11,995 bases of DNA, from assembly GCA_050486545.1 (NCBI GenBank), contig JBJHDM010000080.1, positions 1-11,995 of the forward strand, read 5' to 3'. This stretch comes from DAOMNN01 sp050486545. GTDB lineage: Bacteria > Pseudomonadota > Gammaproteobacteria > Burkholderiales > Rhodocyclaceae. The position numbers were made by a program, and so were the translations under genes. The stretch's first letter is position 1. Every line of letters begins with the position of its first letter. The notes beneath the pieces were generated by a model. The model searched no databases. It was not told the origin of the DNA and was given only the letters and a program-made list of their open reading frames with translations. Positions 1 to 6,151 of this stretch are shown here, in pieces.

Positions 1-1
1 C

Positions 2-181
2 TTCGGGGCCTGGGGCGAGGTGTTCGGCGATCGCGTCATCGCCACCGCGATTCTCGACCGCCTCCTGCATCACGCCGTGACGCTCAATATCCGCGGCAAC
101 TCCTATCGCCTCAAGGAGAAGCTCAAATCCGGACTCGTCCGCTCATTTGACGAGCAAACCCAACCGGGTGGGGAAATTTAA
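2..181 (+). CDS. istB: IS21 family helper ATPase IstB, C-terminal fragment
   Basis: This is the last 59 codons of an IstB-like protein, open at the window edge. IstB is the AAA+ ATPase that works with the IstA transposase to select targets and activate transposition. The visible part reads WGEVFGD, then VIATAILDRLLHH, then IRGNSYRLKEK. These are the conserved C-terminal blocks of IstB, downstream of the Walker motifs, which are outside the window. The stop codon TAA at 179-181 overlaps the first terminal direct repeat of the element, as is common in these compact ISs. The fragment is truncated only by the window, and I see no frameshift. Confidence 0.93.
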   Translation, partial: FGAWGEVFGDRVIATAILDRLLHHAVTLNIRGNSYRLKEKLKSGLVRSFDEQTQPGGEI

Positions 182-211
182 ATTACCACACTGGGGAAAA
201 TTCGCTTGCCC

Positions 212-217
212 TTGACA
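212..217 (+). promoter_or_regulatory. Outward-facing -35-like hexamer in the IS21 end
   Basis: A consensus TTGACA hexamer in the IS right end points toward the CRISPR array. IS21 itself is known to carry an outward -35 in its right end that forms a junction promoter with a -10 in an abutting left end. Here the position 16-18 nt downstream falls on the start of CRISPR repeat 1 (GATCAC, 3/6 to TATAAT), which is a poor -10. Promoter activity is therefore only a possibility. Confidence 0.35.
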
Positions 218-233
218 CCGGGTCATGCAGCCC

Positions 234-2727
234 GATCACTGCCGCGTAGGCAGCTCAGAAATTCAGCGGCTCGACCAATGATTGGGAGTGGAACGATCAC
301 TGCCGCGTAGGCAGCTCAGAAAATGAATTGCCAGTGCCACCACGCGCGCGAGTAGATCACTGCCGCGTAGGCAGCTCAGAAACAGGCCGCCCGCAGCCAT
401 CTGGGCACCAGCGGGATCACTGCCGCGTAGGCAGCTCAGAAATCCGGAATCGGTCACCATGGGCAACCGCCCCGGATCACTGCCGCGTAGGCAGCTCAGA
501 AATTGAGGATACTCTCGTACTTTCCGGTAGCCGGGATCACTGCCGCGTAGGCAGCTCAGAAATTCAAGCGGCACGTGCCCAAGCTGGCAGGTGAAGATCA
601 CTGCCGCGTAGGCAGCTCAGAAATCATAGAGCCAAAGCCCAGCAGTCACGAGCAAGATCACTGCCGCGTAGGCAGCTCAGAAATTGATGGAATACCATTT
701 CTGAGTCATGTCAGAGATCACTGCCGCGTAGGCAGCTCAGAAACGCCAGGGTTTCGCCGAAGCGCTGCACGACCCGATCACTGCCGCGTAGGCAGCTCAG
801 AAAACTCTCATGGGCGGCGGCAGCGGGTGCCCGTCGATCACTGCCGCGTAGGCAGCTCAGAAATGCGGGTGACGGTGAAGGGCCGTCCGGAGGCGGATCA
901 CTGCCGCGTAGGCAGCTTAGAAATCTTCTCCCGCGTGCACGGGCGCGAGCACGCAGATCACTGCCGCGTAGGCAGCTCAGAAATTTGCAAGGCGCCATCG
1001 CTGAAGCGGTGGAATGATCACTGCCGCGTAGGCAGCTCAGAAATCGAGGCCGGCACCGTTCGCAATCAGATCGCCGATCACTGCCGCGTAGGCAGCTCAG
1101 AAAATGCGCGCGATGATGGCCTCGACATCGAAATCCGATCACTGCCGCGTAGGCAGCTCAGAAAATTTCCGCGTCGCGCATAGCAGATTCTTGTTCGATC
1201 ACTGCCGCGTAGGCAGCTCAGAAAGGTCGGCGAAAGGGCCGTCCAAGTGTCGGTATGATCACTGCCGCGTAGGCAGCTCAGAAATTCGGCAGCTTGATCG
1301 CATCGAGGCGCGCAACGATCACTGCCGCGTAGGCAGCTCAGAAATTTGGGCACGCTGCGGCCGTGCATGCGCCACAGATCACTGCCGCGTAGGCAGCTCA
1401 GAAACGCACGCACGACGATGATTCGGCTTGCAAAGTGATCACTGCCGCGTAGGCAGCTCAGAAAACTCGATGATGCGCTCGATCTCGTCCTCGGTCGATC
1501 ACTGCCGCGTAGGCAGCTCAGAAAAGGATCCACAGCCGCCACGGCATGACGCGATTGATCACTGCCGCGTAGGCAGCTCAGAAAAATACGGTCGCGGAAC
1601 ACGTGCGTATTGGTCAGATCACTGCCGCGTAGGCAGCTCAGAAAACGCGGATCGCGACCCGTCGAGCGGCGCATGAGATCACTGCCGCGTAGGCAGCTCA
1701 GAAATAGCTGCACCGACCTTACCGGGAACTCCAATAGATCACTGCCGCGTAGGCAGCTCAGAAAACACAGAATCCTCGTAATCGGCTGAGTTCCGAGATC
1801 ACTGCCGCGTAGGCAGCTCAGAAATGAATACATCAAAGAGATGCAGGAGCAGAACATGATCACTGCCGCGTAGGCAGCTCAGAAAAGAAACACCAAACCG
1901 AAGCTGCTGGTCGGTGCGATCACTGCCGCGTAGGCAGCTCAGAAAATGCCGCCCACGGCATCCAGTTCGCCCGCATGGATCACTGCCGCGTAGGCAGCTC
2001 AGAAATACGCAGGCTTTCGGCGTAGCGCCATTGGTCAGATCACTGCCGCGTAGGCAGCTCAGAAAAGCGCGTCCAAGGCCCTGCGGACTTTCTCCCGGAT
2101 CACTGCCGCGTAGGCAGCTTAGAAAACACGGCGGCGACCCGCCTGGCGCAGCGTCTGGATCACTGCCGCGTAGGCAGCTCAGAAATGTATTCGCAACAGC
2201 GTGCGCCCCGCTGCAAACGATCACTGCCGCGTAGGCAGCTCAGAAATATTGCATAACTGGGCATTGCAGCGCGACGGCGATCACTGCCGCGTAGGCAGCT
2301 CAGAAAAAACGGAGTGCCCGGGTTGCTGGCTACAAGACGATCACTGCCGCGTAGGCAGCTCAGAAATTCGCGCCGTGTATGAGTCCGCTAGACGGGTAGA
2401 TCACTGCCGCGTAGGCAGCTCAGAAACGGATCGGGTCCGGCTTCGCTCTCACCAGCGTGATCACTGCCGCGTAGGCAGCTCAGAAATTATCGTGCCAAGG
2501 GCAGAAGGAGAACACGAAGATCACTGCCGCGTAGGCAGCTCAGAAATCAAGATCAACGCCGCCGGATCGTGGGCGAACGATCACTGCCGCGTAGGCAGCT
2601 CAGAAAGGCAACGCCCCCGATTGCGCCGACCTCGGTGCAGATCACTGCCGCGTAGGCAGCTCAGAAATGATCGAGCGCATCACCACCATGACCACCGCCG
2701 ATCACTGCCGCGTAGGCACCTCAGAAA
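234..2727 (+). CRISPR. Type I-F CRISPR array, 42 repeats and 41 spacers
   Basis: A 28-nt repeat recurs every 60-61 nt from 234 to 2727: 42 repeats and 41 spacers, of which 35 are 32 nt and 6 are 33 nt (those after repeats 1, 6, 15, 27, 33 and 40). The repeat opens GATCA. It then forms a Cas6f/Csy4-type hairpin with stem CTGCC/GGCAG and loop GCGTA (repeat positions 6-20), and ends in the 8-nt handle CTCAGAAA. This is the type I-F pattern, with GATC replacing the common GTTC. The hairpin and handle order, plus the degenerate last repeat, show transcription left to right with the leader end on the left. Of the 42 repeats 39 are identical. Repeats 12 (896-923) and 32 (2098-2125) have C23T, and repeat 42 has G20C. 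I found no duplicate spacers by eye. Spacer targets are unknown. Because the period is a multiple of three, both strands show long spurious ORFs through the array. No cas genes are in the window; the Cas proteins would have to be encoded elsewhere, perhaps left of the IS. Confidence 0.99.
2700..2727 (+). repeat. Degenerate leader-distal terminal repeat (G20C)
   Basis: Repeat 42 reads GGCAC instead of GGCAG in the 3' arm of the hairpin. The change removes the closing C6-G20 pair and the G after which Cas6f normally cuts. Degeneration of the last repeat is usual at the trailer end and supports the orientation of the array. Confidence 0.9.
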
Positions 2728-2827
2728 CACTGGCCACCAAAGCGCGCCGGCCATACCGAGCCGACTGGAGAGTCGGGCGCAACACGCTCATGGGGAGACA
2801 GCAACTCATCTGCAGAATCAGCAGCCC
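2728..2827 (+). other. CRISPR trailer region with a small hairpin
   Basis: About 100 nt follow the final repeat, up to the stop codon of the convergent small gene. They hold no ORF that I trust. A perfect 6-bp inverted repeat, CCGACT / AGTCGG with loop GGAG, lies at 2761-2776. No T-run follows it, so it is not a classical intrinsic terminator, but it could form a 3' structure on the pre-crRNA. Confidence 0.4.
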
Positions 2828-3082
2828 CTATTTCGCATTGTAGTCACGCGACTTTCGCAGTAATTCCTCGGAGGGTGTGTGGGTACGTCCCTCGGACATT
2901 GCACGACAGATCGCCGAAAGCTTCTTGAACTGGGTGATCGTGTCTGCCATCCCGGGTTGTTCCAGGGCAGCCTCAACGACAGCAAGGAGTTCGGGTTCCA
3001 TTGCGCGGCCATTTCGCTCCGCACTCTGACGCAAGAACTGTTCAAGGTCCGCTTCCGGATGCTTCAGCCCTTTATCGTCCAT
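2828..3082 (-). CDS. Small hypothetical protein, charged and helical
   Basis: This is an 84-residue soluble protein that I do not recognise. It has no signal peptide or membrane segment, is rich in Glu, Arg and Ala, and looks mostly helical. It begins MDDKGLKHPEADLEQFLRQ and ends with a polar stretch containing GRTHTPSEELLRKSRD. That ending is loosely reminiscent of the C-terminal tails of small antitoxins, but no toxin gene lies beside it, so this is only a hint. I chose the ATG at 3082 because GGGAAGG lies 4 nt upstream (3087-3093 on this strand). An in-frame ATG at 3103 would add 7 residues but lacks an obvious ribosome site. The gene stands alone and is convergent with the CRISPR array, whose read-through transcript would be antisense to it. 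Confidence 0.6.
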   Translation of the reverse strand: MDDKGLKHPEADLEQFLRQSAERNGRAMEPELLAVVEAALEQPGMADTITQFKKLSAICRAMSEGRTHTPSEELLRKSRDYNAK

Positions 3083-3268
3083 AATTCCTTCCCGGATCGA
3101 CATGCAATCGATACTACCAGCCGTTGAGGTTTCGCATTTCTCGAGCGTGGCATCCGCTGCTGACCACGTATGGATCCGAGCAGTGCCACGCGCGCATTTC
3201 AGACCCCCCGAAGAACCCTCGTACCGACTGCTTCACGCCGGCCGTCACCCGATTGGAGATAAGATTCG

Positions 3269-3274
3269 TATAGT
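3269..3274 (+). promoter_or_regulatory. Possible -10 element (TATAGT) upstream of the diguanylate cyclase
   Basis: TATAGT is a 5/6 match to the sigma-70 -10, 60 nt upstream of the cyclase start. No convincing -35 hexamer lies 16-18 nt upstream. The whole divergent intergenic region (3083-3333) otherwise shows nothing that I can assign. Confidence 0.2.
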
Positions 3275-3333
3275 TCCGCATCGGCACCTAGTTCTCCTGC
3301 CTGACGGAACACCACCGCAATGGGCGAGGAACC

Positions 3334-4266
3334 ATGGCACAGGAGCATTCGGGCCGACCGGTGTTCGACCGGAACCATTTTTCTCAGCCGGCCGACGTGC
3401 TCAACATCGTGCTCGACCACATCTCGCAGGGCATGGTGGTGATCGGGTCCGATTACCGCACGCTGGCGTTCAACCGGCATTTCGAGGAGATGTTCCGGCT
3501 ACCGCCGGGGACGGTGGAGGTCGGGGTCGATTTTCGCGACATCCTGCGGGTGTGGGCGCGTGAGACGGGGCAGGACGATGCAATGCTCGAGCGTGCCATC
3601 CGGGAACTCGACCTGCCGGAGCATTTCCATTTCGAGTTCGCGCAGGACATCCATGGCGAGTTGCGCTGGTGCCAGCTCACCCACAACCCGATTCCGGGCG
3701 GGCAGGGAATCGTGCGCACGTTTACGGACATCACAGAACGCAAGCGGCTGGAGGAGGAACTGCTTCGCCTGTCCAAGACGGATCCGCTGACCGGGCTCGA
3801 CAACCGACGTGCCATATTCGACACCTTGCAGGCAGAGTTGGAACGGAGTTGGCGCCACGAACGCCCCCTGTCGCTGCTCAGCCTGGATATCGACCACTTC
3901 AAGCACATCAACGACACCTGGGGCCATCCGGGCGGAGACGCGGTCCTCAAGGCTTTCGCACAGGAGTGTGCTGCCTGCATCCGGCAGATCGACCGGATCG
4001 GCCGTGTCGGTGGTGAGGAGTTTCTCGTCATCTTGCCGGAGACCGGGGCGGACGAGGCGAGGCAACTGGCCGAACGTCTCCGCATGGCCATCCGGGCCTT
4101 GCGCATCGAGCCCGCGCCGGAGCAGGCTCCGATCGGCATCACGGTGAGCATCGGGGTCTCCTCGGCGCGAGCCCCCGAGCGGATCGAGGATCTGATCCAG
4201 CGCGCAGACCGCGCGCTCTACACGGCCAAGGCCAGCGGGCGCAACCGGGTCGTCTCCACGGCCTGA
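3334..4266 (+). CDS. PAS domain-containing diguanylate cyclase (GGEEF)
   Basis: This is a soluble 310-residue protein that makes the second messenger cyclic di-GMP from two GTP. Residues about 20-135 form a PAS-7-type sensory domain (LDHISQGMVVIGSDYRTLAFN at its start, ending FTDITERK). A short helix then leads to a GGDEF domain at about 145-308. Visible active-site features are DPLTGLDNRR (150-159), the metal-binding Asp185 in LDIDHFK, and the signature GGEEF at 226-230, a form compatible with activity. RQID at 217-220 lies five residues before it, so the RxxD product-inhibition site is intact. No transmembrane segment or EAL domain is present, so the input is probably cytoplasmic and the PAS ligand unknown. 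The ATG is preceded by GAGGA at a suitable distance. The gene appears monocistronic, and its stop lies 19 nt from that of the convergent small secreted protein gene. Confidence 0.95.
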   Translation: MAQEHSGRPVFDRNHFSQPADVLNIVLDHISQGMVVIGSDYRTLAFNRHFEEMFRLPPGTVEVGVDFRDILRVWARETGQDDAMLERAIRELDLPEHFHFEFAQDIHGELRWCQLTHNPIPGGQGIVRTFTDITERKRLEEELLRLSKTDPLTGLDNRRAIFDTLQAELERSWRHERPLSLLSLDIDHFKHINDTWGHPGGDAVLKAFAQECAACIRQIDRIGRVGGEEFLVILPETGADEARQLAERLRMAIRALRIEPAPEQAPIGITVSIGVSSARAPERIEDLIQRADRALYTAKASGRNRVVSTA

Positions 4267-4285
4267 GCACTTCGCGCCTGCTTCG

Positions 4286-4519
4286 CTAGCGGGTGCATTG
4301 CAGTTGGCCCGACTGCACGACGACCACGCAGCTCATGATGCCGCACTGGCAATGCCGGATGACGACGGGTTCTGCCGCGGTCCCGACGTTGACGCCCAGC
4401 GAGCAGGCGCATTCAGGCGGCTGTGGGCTGGGCTGGGCGCGAAGGGGTTGAACGGCGAGCACGGTGAACACAAGGGCCGGCAGGCATATCCGCAAGATCG
4501 GGAACAAGGGCAGTCGCAT
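4286..4519 (-). CDS. Small secreted cysteine-rich protein, unknown function
   Basis: This 77-residue protein has a clear N-terminal export signal: MR, a hydrophobic core up to about residue 24, then QPLRA as a likely signal peptidase I site near residue 28. The mature part is about 49 residues with six cysteines (C37, C39, C57, C59, C64, C75), in a CxC...CxC...C...C pattern, which suggests three disulfides or metal binding in the periplasm. I do not recognise the family. It lies 78 nt downstream of the diheme cytochrome gene on the same strand and may be cotranscribed with it. The start is uncertain: the ATG at 4519 gives a normal signal peptide, but its GGAGA lies almost against the start codon. 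An in-frame ATG at 4558 (90 residues) has a weak GGCAGG upstream. Confidence 0.6.
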   Translation of the reverse strand: MRLPLFPILRICLPALVFTVLAVQPLRAQPSPQPPECACSLGVNVGTAAEPVVIRHCQCGIMSCVVVVQSGQLQCTR

Positions 4520-4597
4520 CGCATTCTCCAGGAGGGAGGGAATCGGCCCTTTCAGCATAGTGCCTGCCCGTGCGCCCCGCCGTCCCGATTCGGTCGA

Positions 4598-5230
4598 TCA
4601 CTCCAGGCTGCTGTAGTACTGGATCACCGCCTGGATGTTCCGCTCGCCCAGTTGCTGGACGGCGCCGGTCATCGGCGGATAGATCCGTTCGCCCGACATC
4701 GTCAGGTAGCGCATCAGGCTGATGCGCAGGTACTCGGGCTGCTGTCCGGCAAGACGCGGGAACGATTCCGCGCCGTAGGCGTCCGGGCGGTGGCAGTTGG
4801 CGCACAGGCGTGCATGATGGCCCTCTCCTTCGGCGGCTCGCGGCCCGGGCTTCGCCACCGCGGGCAACGCCCGCGCATCGGCGTAGAACAGCGCAATGGC
4901 CGCCTTTTCGCGCTCGTTCAGGAGCTTCATCAGGCCTTCCATGAATGGGTCCTTGCGATGCCCCTTGATGAAGGCGTCGATCTGCTCGACGAGATAGACC
5001 GGGTGCTGGCCGGCGAGATTGGGAACTTCGCCGATGCGGCTGTTGCCATCCTCTCCATGGCAGTTGGCGCAGAAGAACGACGCCTTCGCCCCTTCGCCGG
5101 ACAGTTCTGCCCGCAACTCGGCGTTGCCGAATGCATGCGCCAGCCAGCTGCGTGCATCTTGTGCCTGGACCGAAGCGGACACGAACAGGGCCAGCAAGGC
5201 GCACTGGGCGCCGCGAAGGGTCAACGACAT
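4598..5230 (-). CDS. Diheme cytochrome c, c4-like, periplasmic
   Basis: This 210-residue exported protein has two class I cytochrome c domains. A signal peptide runs from MSLTLRG through a hydrophobic stretch to about SVQAQ (residues 20-24). Heme-binding motifs are CANCH at 54-58 and CANCH at 143-147. Probable distal Met ligands are M97 (PFMEG) and M187 (YPPMTG). Size, two-domain layout and the NLAGQ / RLAGQQPEYL repeats match the cytochrome c4 family, which passes electrons between the bc1 complex and terminal oxidases or other periplasmic acceptors. I start at the ATG at 5230, which gives a proper signal peptide and has GGAG 10 nt upstream. An upstream in-frame ATG at 5329 would add a non-signal leader. 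An FNR-like box sits 43 bp upstream, which points to oxygen-dependent control. The specific redox partner cannot be read from the sequence. Confidence 0.92.
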   Translation of the reverse strand: MSLTLRGAQCALLALFVSASVQAQDARSWLAHAFGNAELRAELSGEGAKASFFCANCHGEDGNSRIGEVPNLAGQHPVYLVEQIDAFIKGHRKDPFMEGLMKLLNEREKAAIALFYADARALPAVAKPGPRAAEGEGHHARLCANCHRPDAYGAESFPRLAGQQPEYLRISLMRYLTMSGERIYPPMTGAVQQLGERNIQAVIQYYSSLE

Positions 5231-5272
5231 GGGACAGGATCTCCGGACGGATGGGTTGCTTGAAGTGTGTTT

Positions 5273-5286
5273 ATGATTTGGATCAA
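5273..5286. promoter_or_regulatory. FNR/ANR-like binding site
   Basis: ATGATTTGGATCAA matches the consensus TTGAT-N4-ATCAA at 9 of 10 conserved positions (on the minus strand it reads TTGAT CCAA ATCAT). It lies between the divergent cytochrome c and amidase genes, centred about 49 bp before the cytochrome start and 110 bp before the amidase start. FNR/ANR-family proteins bind such sites under low oxygen and usually activate when centred near -41.5. The short distance to the cytochrome ATG leaves little room for that geometry, so repression of the cytochrome or activation of the amidase are alternatives. Confidence 0.5.
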
Positions 5287-5376
5287 TTTTACCATCGGTC
5301 CAGCCAGATCCAGGGTATCCCGACCGCATCTCCGGAGTCCTTCACGGAACTTCGGTACGATTCCGGGAACGGCGAA

Positions 5377-5384
5377 GGAGAGGA
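5377..5384 (+). promoter_or_regulatory. Ribosome binding site fixing the amidase start
   Basis: GGAGAGGA, ending 5 nt before the ATG at 5390, is a near-ideal Shine-Dalgarno sequence. It selects this start over the in-frame ATG at 5267, whose extra residues would precede and spoil the signal peptide. Confidence 0.75.
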
Positions 5385-5389
5385 AGTCG

Positions 5390-6145
5390 ATGATTCCGCT
5401 CAGCAGAACCATCCCGGCATGCGCGGCGATCGCATGGGCGCTCCTTGCCGGCGCCAACGCCCATGCGGACATGCTGGCCGACCGCCCGTACGTGGTGGCG
5501 GTCGACATCGGGCACACCCTCGACGCACCCGGTGCGATCAGTGCGCGGGGGCGGACCGAACTGGAGTTCAATCGCGATCTCGCCCACCATGTCGTTGCCG
5601 CGCTCGAGCGCCGCGGCATCCGACCTGTGCTCGTCAACGCCGACGGCCGGGTCGAATCCCTGGCCGCACGGCCCGAATCGGTCCCCGAAGCGGATTTCTT
5701 CCTCTCGATCCACCACGACTCGGTCAGCGAATGGGAGCTGCGGTCCTGGACCTGGGAGGGAAGCGAGCAGACCTACTCCGACCGCTGGATGGGCCACTCG
5801 ATGTTCGTGTCGCGACGCAACCCCGACCTGGAGCGCAGCCTGCTGTGCGGATCGGCGATCGGCGCACGCTTGCAGCGCCTGGGCTTCGAACCGACGGACA
5901 AGAACGCGCGGCGACGCGAATACGCCGACCCGCTCCATGCCGTGCATTTCTTCGACAACCTGGTCGTGCTCTACCGCGCCGTGCAGCCGGCGCTGCTGTT
6001 CGAGGCCGGCGTGATCAAGCATCGCGACGAAGAACTGCTGCTGCGCGATCCGGCACGAAAGGCGCGGATGGCCGACGGCATCGCCACCGGGATCGCCGCA
6101 TGCCTGATGGCCGGGCGCGGGTTGCCGGACGACACCGAAAGATGA
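5390..6145 (+). CDS. Periplasmic N-acetylmuramoyl-L-alanine amidase (Amidase_3)
   Basis: This 251-residue exported zinc amidase cleaves the bond between MurNAc and L-Ala of peptidoglycan and acts in the periplasm. The signal peptide is about residues 1-26, ending ANAHA. Zinc ligands expected for the family are visible: H42 (DIGHTLDAPGA), E57 (GRTELEFN) and H108 (FLSIHHD). The catalytic Glu is E205 in PALLFEAG. The protein is only a catalytic domain, with no AMIN or SPOR domain, so it is shorter than AmiA/AmiC-type division amidases. The stretch between the third ligand and the catalytic Glu (about 112-200) contains Trp/Arg-rich sequence that could include a regulatory or substrate-gating segment. 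It is divergent from the cytochrome gene and shares its upstream region, including the FNR-like box. Its stop is 6 nt from that of convergent murB. The exact physiological role (division, recycling or lysis) is open. Confidence 0.9.
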   Translation: MIPLSRTIPACAAIAWALLAGANAHADMLADRPYVVAVDIGHTLDAPGAISARGRTELEFNRDLAHHVVAALERRGIRPVLVNADGRVESLAARPESVPEADFFLSIHHDSVSEWELRSWTWEGSEQTYSDRWMGHSMFVSRRNPDLERSLLCGSAIGARLQRLGFEPTDKNARRREYADPLHAVHFFDNLVVLYRAVQPALLFEAGVIKHRDEELLLRDPARKARMADGIATGIAACLMAGRGLPDDTER

Positions 6146-6151
6146 AGCCGC

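Larger units (their letters stand above)
1..229 (+). mobile_element. IS21-family insertion sequence, right end (partial)
   Basis: This is the right-hand part of an IS21-type element: the end of the IstB helper gene followed by a short non-coding terminus. Two direct copies of TGGGGAAA(A)TT lie at 169-178 and 192-202. Repeated sites of this kind near the termini are typical of IS21 elements, where the transposase binds. A TTGACA sits at 212-217. The exact boundary is not certain: IS21 elements usually end in CA, and CA occurs at 216-217 and at 228-229. The second choice would leave only GCCC before the first CRISPR repeat. The left part, including istA, lies outside the window, so I cannot tell whether the element is complete. 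Confidence 0.8.

Noticed and set aside
864..1256. Spacers 11 and 17 share AAGGGCCGTCC, and spacers 23 and 30 both end ATTGGTCA.
   Set aside because: Matches of 8-11 nt are expected by chance among 41 GC-rich spacers. The flanks differ, so I do not treat them as duplicated or primed from one target.
263..2863. Long open frames on both strands through the CRISPR array, encoding a 20-residue periodic peptide with DHCRVGSSE or FLSCLRGSD.
   Set aside because: They are artefacts of the 60-nt repeat-spacer period, which is a multiple of three, and break whenever a 33-nt spacer shifts the frame. They have no ribosome sites or coding signal.
4267..4285. Possible bidirectional terminator between the diguanylate cyclase and the convergent secreted protein gene.
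   Set aside because: The gap is 19 nt and the local inverted repeat has two mismatches with no T-run on either strand.
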